Positions 24,400 to 37,590 of a stretch of 64,000 nt of DNA are shown one piece after another; position 1 is the stretch's first letter; each line of letters starts with the position of its first letter. The translations under genes were made by a program, and so were the position numbers. The DNA is from Macropodus opercularis (lineage: Eukaryota; Chordata; Actinopteri; Anabantiformes; Osphronemidae), in NCBI GenBank assembly GCA_030770545.1, contig CM061107.1, positions 2,878,001-2,942,000 of the forward strand, read 5' to 3'. A model generated the notes under the pieces. The model saw nothing but the letters and a program-made list of their open reading frames with translations, had not been told where the DNA came from and searched no databases.

Positions 24400-24720
24400 G
24401 CCACATTAAAATGGATGGAACAAAATTTACATTTGTTCCTGGCAATTCCCGAATGGATACGATCACTGACAGGCAATTCAGCATATCTGATTATGTTATT
24501 GGTGTTATAATTCCTGTGGGTTAAAAGATGTCATGAATTCTTTGCGTCTCCTTCAGTGGGTTGATGAAAGGATTATTTTTAATACAAGCAATGACATCTC
24601 TCACAATACACATCTCTGCTGCCTTGCACAGGAATGATGAATTATATTGATCTGACGTTGACTGTCTGATCGGGCGTCCATTCCTGTAATTTTGTCCTCA
24701 GTTGACAATAATGTGGATGG
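24400..24720. promoter_or_regulatory. Candidate conserved non-coding element
   Basis: A repeat-free block containing TGGCAATTCCCGAATGGATA, GGATTATTTTTAATACAAGC, ATGATGAATTATATTG and CCTGTAATTTTGTCC. No open frame of note. Texture suggests a regulatory element; conservation is unverified. Confidence 0.22.
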
Positions 24721-27700
24721 ATGTATTAATATTTAATATGCGGGAGGGGGGTAATGTTGCCGCTGGCACCCGCAGCCAAGCCTCTTTCTTTTCCTGTGTT
24801 GCTGAGTTGGCAGGATGTGATCAGCTGCTTATCCACTCAGTTACCACTAATCAGCTACAAAGGCCCATTTCTTTCAAAGGATACGCGCAAACATACTGTA
24901 GTGGTCAAGTTCACAAACATGAGAACACATTATGCACATGAGTGAGCATGAGTTGTGTTTAATGTTTTATTCACATTTCTAAATGATTCATGCAGCTAAA
25001 TGTGTTTTCCTCTATAGCAACACAGACAGAGACTCATTTCCAGTCATCTGGCATAAAACTAATAGCAAAGACACAATTTGTCATGAATTAGGTTGATTCT
25101 CACCACTGAATGGTTGTGACATGCACATTAATTTAATCAGGAGACTTAACTTTTCAAATAAACTTCCTGTAGCTCTTTTCCAACATGGATCCTCAGAATA
25201 GCAGTAAACATAAACTGGCCCTGATGTCTGACACAGGGCACTTTGTGATATTGGGTAATAAAAAACTAAGTCTCTTGTTGAGCCGTGGATCAGTGAAGCT
25301 CTGATTTTTCTGAGGTCGCACTCTCTGGAATATCTGTGGAGCTGACAACCCAATAAAGTCCCAGTGGAAAGATCAGTGTGGGCTCACAACAGAAGAAATA
25401 TTCATGAAGGATCAGTGGTTTTAATAAATTCTTTCTTCTGAAGCATTAACGTTGAGGCTTAGGAGTAAAATGTTTTGCCATGTGGTGATGGCTATACATT
25501 AGCCACATGTCTGGGTTAGGGTGAGCGTGTCCTTACTTTAGGCCAGGCATTATCACATACTACAAAAATGTCTCTGGTTTTGCAGCTTTTGTATTTTCTC
25601 ATTACCCAAACAACCGACTAATAAAAAAAATAATTAAAATTATATAAATGTTGTATGTATTCCAATTAACCAGATGTTAATGACAAATCCAGCTATTAAA
25701 GGTTGAATTAAAACTGGAAATGTCAAATGAATGGTTGTGCTAAAAACAATCACTAAAGTCAGTAAATTCAGTTTAGCAGACAGAAATGGGCGCACGTAAT
25801 CAACTCAGTAAAGCATTCAACCTTTAGCAAAATAAGAAATGAGCAATTGTGTTTTTGCACCACATGCAAATCAGTACGTTGCTTTAGGCCCATGCTCTTC
25901 ACATATCAAACAGCTTTTTGACCTTCCCTCCTTTGTGCCTCTTTGTTTCTTCCCTTCTTTCTCTTTAAGATGTTTTGTTGAGAAAAAGCTTATGATTACA
26001 CCTTTTTAGAAACTGTGGCAAACCGTCTGAAATTTGGATCAATTAACTTCCACATTCTCTGACATTTCAGAGAAGTCAGTCCCTTCTCTAATCACTTAGT
26101 GGGCAACGTGCCTGCCTGCTGCCAGCCTCAAAATGTCCACATCGCAGAACAGGGAGCTTGGGGAGATGTAAGCGGGAGGTATATACAAGATGTGTCTGAG
26201 GGTTTTTTCCCCCGACGGCAGGCTGACATTTCTTTGGTGCGACTGGAAAGATTTGCAGCAGCAAGAATTCAGTACATGCCCAGAATGAAAGCCTTAGACA
26301 GCGTGATGGAGCCTTGTGTCGTTCCAAGAGTCTGGAATAGTACTAGGACCTCGCCTGTAAGAGTAACAACTTATCTGAGCATTGTGATAATATGTAAACG
26401 GAGCTATTTAGCATCAGCCCTGTGAGTGTTGCATGCCACACCACGCTGTGTGATTGTTGCCCAAAGTGGTTACTATGTGGTATGTTGGAATCAATGCGAG
26501 CTAAACACGGAACACAACAACAAAGACCTTTGTTTTGGCAGACGTACTGGTGAGAACCTGTAGCTCACATTCTGTGAGTGTCTTGTGTTCTTGTGAGGTA
26601 TAAGACGCATCAGGGGAGAGATGGTTGTCAGGTCTAGTTGTGTTTATGCAGCACAATATTTGCCCGAAGGGGATTTTAAATCTGCACAGCATCCGACACT
26701 TTCATGTTTTACCATCAAAAAAAAAATAAAAGGACTCTTCAGGTAGGCAGGTGGAAGCATGTTCTGGAGTACTGTACTGGAAGAACAGATGAGGAAAGGA
26801 TGGGGAAGGTCAGGTCTACTGGCACGTGGCAGATTGATGGAGCACAGCGAGACAGACGCAAAAGGCCGGAAACTCAAAATGTGCAGGGCTAGAGTGGTAA
26901 TCATGACAGAACGGAAGTGTGATGGGAGCTGGCAAGCTACATATAGCTGCCACGAGACAGAAACATGCGAGCAGTTGGTGGCCAGAATGGCCACCCAGCA
27001 GGCTGACCGCCAGGTAGGGGCGTAGCTAGCCCGGTGGCTAACGGACAAAAAGTTAGTCGAGCAGCTGGAGTGAAATTACATCCCTTGAACAAACTGACTG
27101 TAAATCAAGCTGCTTTTATACTTGAACAGTTTAACAGATGTGGATGGTTTTACAAGGCTAATATCTTAACTTCCTCTGTTTTGAACGCAGCCCTCCTCAG
27201 GAAATGAATGGGTTTGATTTGAACTTGTAAATCCTGATGTAATAGAGTTTAAGACTGGGCAAACTGTCCACATACTTCACTAATAATCTAATTGGGACAT
27301 TATGTGACTCTGTGTGAAGCTTGACGGCGGCTGGCTGGTCTGACTGCGGTTTTACTGGGCGGCCTCCAGGTGTGACTGTGGGCAACTATGTGATGTGATC
27401 AGGGTGTTTCTGTAAAGGAGATGTGTCACTCAGAGACTAACGGGAAACGAATAAAGGATAATAAAGGTTTGGCAGCACCCTTCTTCCAGGAAGGTTTGCT
27501 TTTCCTAGTAGGGTCGTAGTGTGTAGCGGTGTAGGGCAGTGAGGATGATGTCTTAACCGTTTCTCAGCTGCTGTGAACGTGGAGGCAGGAAAGTTGTTTT
27601 GTTCTCCTTTAACATGAACCGAGCTGGACTTGTCAGACTTCTCTCTGTGCTAAATCCTCTGCACCTGCAACGCAAGTGTCCCAACGACTTTGTTGGAGCA

Positions 27701-29224
27701 GTGCTTTGACCCTCTGAGCCAAAAAACCAACGCAGCCAGCAACCTTGTTGTTCGGAGCAGCTTCATCAAGATGGACTGTGTGTGAGGAGACATTTTGGTC
27801 TCTGTGCGGTTTTGGTTATGAAAATGCACGGACAGTGTAAGATCCATGTGAGTTCTGCATGTGCTGCTTCCTATAGCACACCAGCACCCAGCCAGCCCTC
27901 TCACAAACACATACTCCCACTGGTATTTGCATGAACCAAAAATATTCAGCGTTTGCTGTCCCTGGCAGAACGGTTGGCATGTGCTCTGCTGTTTATGCTG
28001 AACATACAGGTCCTGTAAGTGATGCCAGGAGTTGGGTTTGCATGGGAACCTGACACATTTAGAGGTTTTTGCCTCTATGCTGCACACACACACTATTTAA
28101 ACACTCCGATCGTGTTCTCCCCAACTTGTAACTGGCACACTCTCAGCTCGTGTCTTAGATTGCTCCCTGCTTGGCATAAGAAGAAAGCAGAAGGGATCTG
28201 GAGGCTGTATGTTCTGTGTAACGCTAACATTAGTATGCAGAGGAGACCGCAAACCAAAACACAGACCATCGAGATGATTCTATCGCTGCTTGAAAAGAGA
28301 TGAGGGCCATTGAAGGTATGATGGGAGAGACCCCAGACTAAAGTATCCTCTTAGGTGTAAACATGCAATTCAGTGTCGCTCACGTACAAAACTGCAACTG
28401 ATCTTTCTGTTCTTAAGCCTTGTGACGTTAAGTCATGTGCATAGATGTATTTTTCAGTGGTTTTGATTTATTGCTCTCTGCTTTTTCGCAAAAACCACAA
28501 GAATAAAATTCCAATATCCTACAGGTGTGTGTGCAGAAATATCAGTGATTATCATTACAGACGATTCTCTTATCCTTTACATGTGGGAGGATGAACAGGA
28601 TGAAGCCTGTCGAGTTTGTGAACTTTCTCTTCTCTTCTTTTGTTTGTTTACCAGCCCCAGGACACATAAGCATCCACTAGCAACCTCTAAGGACGCCCAT
28701 AGGACCTGAGTCAGTTTCCTACAGAGTTGTCACAGTGGGTTTAAAGGTGCAGCGCAGGTCATGGCATGTGTTGATTCTTCCAAATGTACAAGAATCAGAA
28801 CATTTCCAGTTGACTTTTCATCTCTGGTGTTGAGATTGTGGCCTTCCACATTCTGCTTGGCGTAGGATAACAAAAGCGTAAATCAATACACACCTCATGG
28901 CTGTTTTCTGTAATCAATACACATTTCAACAGTGACAATATTTCAATATAACTGAGCTGTCACTGCTGTTGACGTCTCATTTGTCAACTTTCAATAGAAA
29001 CATTGTCGACAAACGGAAATATTATCTCTGCAGCTTCTTCCAATAGCACCGGCGCTTTAAAGCATATTTTCTGAAATCTAAGAACAGAAAATCTGTTTTG
29101 CTACCAGCCAGCATACAAACATTCATAGACCTCAAGCATCCACTCCACCTAAACATGTATGTAACATCAAACCACTAATACTGAATGAGCTCTTTAATAA
29201 TTGAGCAAATCTTCCAAGGTTTTT

Positions 29225-29530
29225 ATTTTTTCCTGAAGCTGGAGCATGCAGTGGGAAAAGCAACGGCGTGTGGTCATGCTCCTCCCAGAGCCTCTATTTT
29301 TATTTTATCGAACAAAAGCAAAGCTCATTACGCTTCATGAATATCAACTAAATGCACAGTTAACGCTCATCTTCAGGGTCATTTCCAGCAGCACTTTGAA
29401 ACTTAACACAGCACAAGGTCTTGGCCGTGTGGATTTAGCTGATCTCAAGTCTCTTCATGCCCTGCTGGAAGTTATTTTCAACAACCCTCTGTCTTCTCTG
29501 CACACTTTTATTGTATTTATATATTAAATG
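29225..29530. promoter_or_regulatory. Candidate conserved non-coding element
   Basis: A repeat-free block with CTTCATGAATATCAACTAAA and other AT-core motifs, bounded by less structured DNA. A 93-codon + strand frame runs through it without a protein signature or splice sites. The call is by eye and weak. Confidence 0.2.
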
Positions 29531-32500
29531 ATAATCAGCATCCAAATGTTCCATCCAGTGTAAACTGTGTGTAATTTGATACATTAGGTACCAGCTGCAC
29601 AAGAGATGGAAAAGGGCCCATTCACTCAGACACACTCAGAAAGTGTGGGCGAGAATTAGGGGAGATAAAGGGTAAGAAGCTTGTTCTTTTGCAGTCAGAG
29701 CTCAGAAACACATCATTCAGACGTGATGATGAACAGGCCTCTCGCATCAAAGCCGACTGGTGTTATGTCTTTACAATAACTGGACAAACTGGACCACATC
29801 TGTAAACATTGTTCAAACTGCACTTGCTCTCCATGTGTTGGCATCCATGTGTTGCTCGTTTAGAAATGCTGACGTTCACGCTCGGTGGATGTTTCTGATG
29901 TAAACAACTAAACTTCACGCTGGATGGACGTAAACACTCTGTACAGTTGTAGGTATTTTAACATGAATACATTTTAGAGCCAAAGTCAAATCGCTGAGTA
30001 TATGTCTGCAATTATTTCTCCCCTTGACGCAGACTTGTAATTACTACTGCTGTCACATAAAAGCTGATGAGTTGTTGTTCCGATCCATCGAGCGATAGAT
30101 GAAAGTTAAATTGAGCGATGCTTAGAATACATTAGTTCAGTCTGTGAGGGGCAGCATGATGAATAGGAGACAGGTTGTGTACAAGGACTCAACTTCTAGA
30201 TACTGCAGTTGATGGTTCGCTGCCCAGCTTCTCAATGAAAACACTACGGAGCATGGTGCAAGGAGAAACAGGCTGAAAGAAGCTCAGCAATAGTTGATGA
30301 TTCAGACAGGGCATCTTGACTTTGTATACTGGAGTAGAGTAACATCTCCATCTCTGCGCCGCGCTGGGTGGTGCTCGTCACAGCTAAACAAAGCGCTAGG
30401 TGCTGTGTGTTTCAAAGCATTCCCCTCGTGACTGGCCGTATCCATTTGGATTTTGCTCCATGGGGATTTTGCCTCCCTCATTTCCTTCCCGCCACTGCAG
30501 AACCAGAGGAAATCATTCTTTACCGGTGCTGAACCCCAGCTGTAATGAGATTTGAGGGACATCAAAGTGCTTCTCCTTTGAGGAAGAAAAATAGATGGGA
30601 TGAAAAATAGGCCTGAAATGCAAATGTCCCACTGTGATGATGAACATGAGTCAGCTTCCTCGGGAGTGTGGCACAAAGACTTGGGAAGTTTAGACAGCTG
30701 ACAAGTTTGGAAAATGAGTTAATTAATATGTTGGATGAGCTGTGTGTGTCTAAATCTAGATATATATCACGTTTTGATCAAAGGCTGTGGGAGGGGGGGC
30801 GCGAAAGACACGTTTGTCTACAAAGAATAACAAGACAAAGAAAAACATGCGTAGCTAAATCTAAATATATTAACGAGGCGCCCACAGTGGTTTCACATGC
30901 AGTGTCTTTGGGTTTTTCAAGTAGTTGTCGGCTTTGATCTTTGCTCATTGATTTCACAAACTTTAAAGCTTAACCCTGACTTTTCAGACACAAAACAAAG
31001 ACTGAAGCTTGAGTTTCGGTGGTTATTCGTTAGTAGTCTGACATCAGGTTTTATTGAAAACATGCTGTGTAATATTTTAACCAGCAGCAGCAACGACTGG
31101 CAGGGCAGCACCAGAACAGTTCATGAACGCGACTAAGCCATGTAGAAAAGCCGCTGAAATGCAGCTAATTACTCCTCATAGTCGACACCAAAGGGAGAAG
31201 GCCGGGACATGATTTGTGCTGTGGGTTTATTATTTAGCGAGGCAGTCACTGATCCCTGAAACTTTTCTCCTTACCAGAAATGAGTAAATAAAGACTGAGT
31301 ATGAGTATGATTTATCTAAATGCAATAAAATTATTATGGTGTTATTCAAAGCAGCTTATATTTGTTTTCTTGTAGGTCTGCATGCATATGTGACTACTAT
31401 AGAGAGAAAGCCCATCTGCAAATAAACTGTATGTACTGTAATGTATTTAATGTACTCCTTTAATGTATTTTTAATAAAGTACTGTAGCACAGTTGGCACG
31501 AACTTCTAACACAAGCTGCCTTTTATTTTTATTGACTTGTATAAGTAACAGATTTACCAGTTTTCACTTCCTGAAAACACTGCGTCCACCACAAAGGTAT
31601 TGTGTGATAAAAGCTCCTGAAATTTAAACCACAATTCCACAAAAAGTCAGAAAAATGTCTGCTGCACCTTTGCAGAGGTTGTGACGAGTCTGTGAAGCCA
31701 GAATTCCCTGCGTAAGGTGGCTTCACGTTTGATTAATGATGTATAGTCACATAACCTTTAACACAGTGATGTCTGTATAAACTGGAGAACAACATGTTGC
31801 CTTCAATTAACAAAGACCTTCATCACGCGCTGGTTCGGGTACCGGAGCCATTAAGGCATCGGACAAGCTGCAGAAGGAGCGATCCATTATTCAGAGCAGA
31901 CACATCCAGTACCAGGCTCTGACAGCCATTTAGATTAGCTCTCACTCTGTGCTGAGAAACGTAAGGTCCAGTCCGAAAATTGTTGCAAGCTTTTCACTTA
32001 AAGCTTCTCCAGACTAAAAGCAGATTCTTCTGGGCTTTTTGTTCACATTGAAACACTGTTTGTTGTCTTGGACAGGTGACGTCGACAAGCGGAAGGAGCA
32101 GGAAATAAAGGTAAACTGAGGGCGGAGCCATGTCCAGCAGATTCTGTGCGACAATGGGATTTGAAATGAAAGCACCATTTATAGCTTTAGTCTTTAAATT
32201 TACAGACTGTAACACGTTATCTAAGTAAAGGAATAAGAACGAAACGTCTACAGTTGTGCAAGTTAAGATAAAGCAACTAATAACTTGAAATAGTAAACAA
32301 TACAACACAAAAACACAGCACACAGACATACGACGACATTTAGTCCATTATGCTTTTTGTGGCTTCGGTAATGACTGTGAATAGTAAACGAATCGATGCC
32401 TGTAAGGTCCCAGATGCTCCATCAGTATTTTTCTGCGCTCTGTGGTGGGAATAGACTTGTATAGAAGGGCTATTATCCATCTGTCCATTCCCGTGCTCAT

Positions 32501-34059
32501 CGGTGTATTCACCCATTCGTTCTCCAGACCAGATGTCCTCACCGGCAGCAGCTTCGTCCCTTCCTTTACAGCCCAGCCTCCCTGCAGGAACAGCACACGT
32601 TCATATGTTGGCCATGTAGTGAAATGTAGTGTTTTCATAGGAGTTTGGGGATTCCCTCATTCTAGCACCAGCAGCGCGACGATAGTTATGATTTGGTGTG
32701 AACTATCGTGACCATTACAGTAAATCAGTTTCCATCCAGGGCGGAGAGGAAACTTTTCTCCAGCGTATTGTGTGGTAGAAATGTCTTTGATTAACACTCA
32801 GCTCACTTCTTGATGTGCACCTTTGCTTTGAGATTGTTATTGTCTGTAACTGCGAGTGGTCAGAATGTTCAGATCAGTGCAGATTTCTGAAAAAGGACAG
32901 TGACCCTGTGTATTAAAAACAACTTTGATTCTCTAACTCACTTTATGTTCTGCAGTAAAACCACTAAAAAAATGATGTAATGGTATAAATTAATAATAAT
33001 AATAACCTTTCTCATTGGCAGAATGTCAGTGTGTAGCCTGTTAAATAATTATGGAAATGACAGTTTATAGAAGCTATTTTCCAGCTGACATTTTGATCAA
33101 AATGACTGGACTGTATAATTTCTTAATTCAAATTCAATCAAATGTAAAGCACATATGATGAGATTGGTTCATATCCACTTGTAGCCGCATCAGCAACAAA
33201 TTTAGTACATTATATAAAAATGGTAGAAATTCAGAGCTGCACTAAATTCATATCGCTGTTTGTCTGCAACAGGAAAATCATGACGGCAATAAATCACAGG
33301 GACACAAACTACGAGTCACCTGACAGAATGTCGTTGGACTGTGGGAGGAAGCCGGATTATTGGCAGGTCAGACAAAAATTGATGCGTCTTTTCTCTGCAA
33401 CTTCTACATGTGCACAGTTGAAGAGTTGCCTCCTCTCTGGCTGCATCGTGGCCTGCAGAGGTTCCTTAAAGCAGCACCGCACATCACCAGATCTGACCCT
33501 TCACACCCAGGGGAGCATGAGGAAAACTGGAAAAAGCCTCAGCGACCCAGTGGCTTTTCATCTGAGGGGAACCATGAACACTGACAGCAAACACTATTAC
33601 TATGTCCTCTGGCTCTAGCGTCAGTTTTTAATTCCTGTGGCCAGTGGGTGGAGAGAATAATCAATCACTCGAGGTGAGACTGGCATTGCTTGCCTGGCTT
33701 TCAGACATTTCTTTGACTAAATTATTAGCTCACTAAAGGACTGACTGACGACATAATGGTGAACATTTCTGGTTGCAGACCTTTTAATTTGTGACAAATT
33801 GAATTAATTCAGTTATGGTTCCACTGAATACATCTGTTTTTTCACAAATCGCCTTTAATCTCTGGTGGATTGTTATTTTATTGATTTTGACATAGTTTTA
33901 TTAACTTTTTTCATAAATGCATTTATGGAAATAGTGAGTTTACATTTTCGAAGCTGGGAATATTCGGTATCATCGAAGGTATTGATTATTATGTGCTATC
34001 TGACGATCTCTAATCTTTTATTCCCTTAATCCCGTACAAAGCGGACTAATCCCACCTTG

Positions 34060-34552
34060 CCGAGGGGAGGGGGGTGAGGGCGCAGTGATGATGAAGTCAA
34101 TAAATGAGCTCAGTCAGAGGACGTTTCGCTTCGTCCCAACGCGTGTCTGTGTGTGCTTTTCAGCGGTGGTCCTGTAGAGAGCGGTAGATAGTTTTAATAA
34201 GTCCCTTTACTGTACTGTACAAGCGGAGGGAGGAGCGACCGTGTAGGATTCTTTTTTGGTTCTTTCCCCTGTGTTGTTGCAGCCCATCCAATCGATCCAT
34301 GGACTCGGCAAACGGCGAACTTCAACTGCTCGATTTCACGTTTTGAGCTCTTCCCAGGCCGGAGGGTTCGCAGCTGGGGGGTAATTTGTCGGTACGAGGC
34401 GGTGGACTGAGCTCGGAGCGAGGGGACGCGCAGCCATCCGGCGCTGCCGCTACACTTGTGCACAACCCGGAGTAGCCGCTGACTTTCTCCCGCTTCATTA
34501 TCTCTCCGCGTTTGCTCCAGTGGAGTCCAGGCCGCGTGTGGGGCAGCCGACG
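34060..34552 (+). promoter_or_regulatory. CpG-rich promoter and non-coding first exon of a downstream gene
   Basis: CpG-rich sequence follows about 20 kb of AT-balanced DNA. It includes a G-rich stretch (34060-34080), a CCAAT box (CATCCAATCG, about 34285) and a strong 5' splice site, CCGACG|GTGAGTG, at 34552/34553. The only early ATG (34299) opens a 15-residue ORF ending at 34346, so the exon is probably 5' UTR. CpG density continues into the intron to about 34800, as is usual for a CpG island. The gene is not identified. If the mammalian order holds, an Ikaros-family gene is one candidate, but this is a guess. Confidence 0.5.
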
Positions 34553-37500
34553 GTGAGTGTCCTTATCAGACTTGAAGCCGCCTCTGCGCGGCGTGGTGCG
34601 CTTGCAGTTGTTTGGCGGCGTTAGCTTCAGTAGCCTGGGCTGCTTTGACAGATCACACACGGGCGGTACTGTGGAGCAGGCAGGGTTCTGATCGCGTCGG
34701 CCCGGAGCCCATGCGCTCCAGTTGTCCCCCGGTTGGGCCATTACGAGCTGATCCTACCGGACACGACGACGCGTTTTTATGCGCCGCACACAGGCCCCGA
34801 ACTTGGATCCCTGCCCGCGGCACTGTACCGAGCGCATGGTCCAAGCAGGCACACACACACCCAGGCGATATGGATCAGCTACAGTGTAACACACACAGCC
34901 CCTCTAGGAGCCGCGACTGTTTCTGGCACTACTGTCCATCAAGTTTCCAAATGTTCAAGTGATTTTTATTAGACCGAGGAGATAGTTGATGTTTTTAAAA
35001 GTTCTTATAAACTCATCTCAGAGCACCCGATCACCTGAATATTCATATAATCCATGCATGCCTTGGTTTTTGTGTATACAAGTATAGCATAGCTGTGATG
35101 TTGGGAACAGTGTGCATGTGTTGAAGCTGTCAGGACTGTGTGTTTGGATAAATGTGCCATATAAACACAGGACGGCTCAGTGTAAACGGTGGAAGACACG
35201 AGGGAGGTTCAACGTAGATGCACTGATCATAAATGGAGGCCAAGAAAAACGAATGCCTCAGCTGAGACTGACCCGCTGACAGGCAGGACCCACACTTTAT
35301 CTCTCGTTTATACCTCGGGACAATAGTGTCAGTCACAAGTATCAGGTCGGCTGTGAGCGTGTGCAGCTGTTTGTGTGTAAATGCCTTAATGGCCACATTA
35401 CAGTGCTGTAATAATGAAATGACTCAATGTATCCACTCTGCTCAAAGCATTTTCAGGGTCTCGACTCGCAGTCACGCTCATTTTCACAGCAGCATCTCGC
35501 AGAGCGCTGATAGAAAGTGGCAGTCGAAAAAGCTGTGTGTTCTCTCTCCAAACTATCAGTCTGGCAACAAAAGCATCTCCTCGGGACACTGACGCTTATT
35601 CTAGAAGCAGGAGCGTAAAGATTTTTCCTTCAGTGTGGCAACCGGCAGAAATGAATCATTTAGACTCTTCGGTGTTGGAATTGTCAGTCTTTAGGTGTCT
35701 GTTCGAACTTTTGAAGGTTTAAAGTCTCATTGTTCAGTATGGACATAACAGATCAGGCACAAACAGTGGCCTCTTATGAACGATGAACCGCGCAATACAG
35801 ATTAAGTTATGCACATTGTAAGTGAGTGATAGCGAAGTCGTTTCGCCATGTTTCCGTCATTAATACATAAATAGAGCTCAGCCGCTGTGGGGTCTTAAGG
35901 TTTTCTAGGAGCTGCTCCAGCCCCAGATGCCCACTGTTCATTAATCATTAGCCATCCGTTTAAATTGCACTGCTGCCTCTCTGGGTTGATTATTAGCCCT
36001 GGACAAATCTAAAATTCAGGTTTAAAGATATTTCATAAAAGATCCAGGTTGCTGTGCTCTAGTGTCAACGGTGGAGAGCGGTTACGTCTGTGGGACTAAG
36101 TCTTCCCGCAGAAAACAACACCTTAACATGCAGATGATATTTTGTCTCGCACTGTTCTACACTTTTTTTTTCTTTTTCCACCTTCCTGTCGATTGTTTTT
36201 CCGCACCTCTCTCATGGCTCAGTGATGTAACAGAGAAAACACACTGGAGGTGGATTGGGTGTAGCCTCATATGACCCAGCTCTTCCCTTCTTTACACTGT
36301 CAGGGGCTCCTTTAGGGGCCAGAGGTGACCTTCAGTCTCTCCCAGCAGCGAGCACCCCAGCGGGCCTCTCTTTTTGTCCCCCCGTTTTGGGCTTTCTTTC
36401 TAGCCTTCTAACTTCTTTCCCTCCTCCTCGATCTGCTCCCATCCCTGCTATTCCCCGTGCTTAGAAAAAGAGCGCTCACTTATATAACGCCGGCTGTGCA
36501 GCTGGTGTCCTGGTCTGTATCTGCAGTATGATGATGTCAGAGCTGTCTAGAGAGGCAGAGGGCATGCTGGGTAGGCTAGTGCAGTATGTCAAGCGCTATT
36601 TCTGAGCTAAGCAAGGATAGTGGGTTGATCCCTGGATTTGGCTCATGTGTCTTTCTTTGTTCCCCAGGTTGTTTTTGGAAGATGGATTCCGTCATTATAA
36701 GGCACCTCGCTTGCAGCTGATTAGCAGATGTTAGCATCACTGGATCCCTTAAGGTTTCCTGTGGCTTAAGCCATAATGGAAGGACATGCTGGTTGTTCTC
36801 TTGCCTTTATTTTCAGCTTGTCCTTAGTGCTGCTCACGCTACAGAAGCTCAGCTCGGAGCTGCTTTAGGTTTTAACTTTCTAATTAAGTTACACATGCTC
36901 TAGACTTGGAGGCTGGGTCACAGGGTCTCTCAGGACTAAAGCTCATCTAATCATTCTGGGTTTCTCTACTGCAACTTGTCTAATAGCCAACTTCTATGGG
37001 GATAAGTAACCAGAAAATGTGGGACAGAAATGACAAACCTAGTCTGATGAACAAAGAAATGATCTCAATGTTAAATGTCTGAAAGCAGAGGTAGATTTTA
37101 GTGTCAACATTCCTGTTTGTAGTGTAGCGAGTTACTTGTTTGTTTGGTTATCTTCAAATTTAGCAACGATGAGTTTAAACGTGTTAACCTTGTTTCTGTG
37201 TGCTTGTAGTTGGGGGAGTATATTTGTCTGAATGGTGCTGGTTGAAGTAATGATTTTCCAAATCCACAAAAGAGTTTAAGGGGTTTTTCAAAACAGAGAT
37301 GACCTTCACTTGGTGCTGTCCCTAAATGCCTCACAGCGTGAATGCCCTACTCTCTGTACTGTCCCTGGGTGCAGCACAGCAGGACAGAGATCATAGACAT
37401 CTCACAACCACATAGACGTCTTACGCAGTGTTTCTCAAATCATTTATTCACGACTAAGAAAACTGATATCATCGCAGCGCTTCTTGCAGACTGTTGATTA

Positions 37501-37576
37501 GTCTTTCTTTCGAACCCACACACTGACAAGTGCCTCACCTGTGAATTCCAATGGAAACGCCTAATTCGCCTCATTA

Positions 37577-37590
37577 GTGTGTGTGTGTGT
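37577..37590 (+). repeat. GT dinucleotide microsatellite
   Basis: Seven perfect GT units. Similar short CA/GT runs occur near 2988, 5407, 28082, 46898 and 55316. Confidence 0.85.

Larger units (their letters stand above)
14682..34059. other. Long non-coding stretch with possible regulatory blocks
   Basis: I found no recognisable coding exon on either strand in about 19 kb. Open frames are scattered and short, the longest being about 147 codons on the minus strand at 27650-28093, with no known domain and no splice context. Simple repeats are few: ATT units at 17302-17318 and AAT units at 32991-33005. Several sub-blocks, entered separately, are repeat-free and rich in homeodomain-type motifs. 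The stretch may be an intron of the 11.6-kb start region or a gene desert. Confidence 0.55.

Noticed and set aside
27650..28093. 147-codon minus-strand open frame
   Set aside because: No domain, no splice context and no codon pattern. A frame of this size is expected by chance in 64 kb of six-frame sequence.
37426..37450. CAGTGTTTCTCAAA, resembling a hAT transposon end
   Set aside because: I found no matching inverted end or 8-base target duplication nearby.
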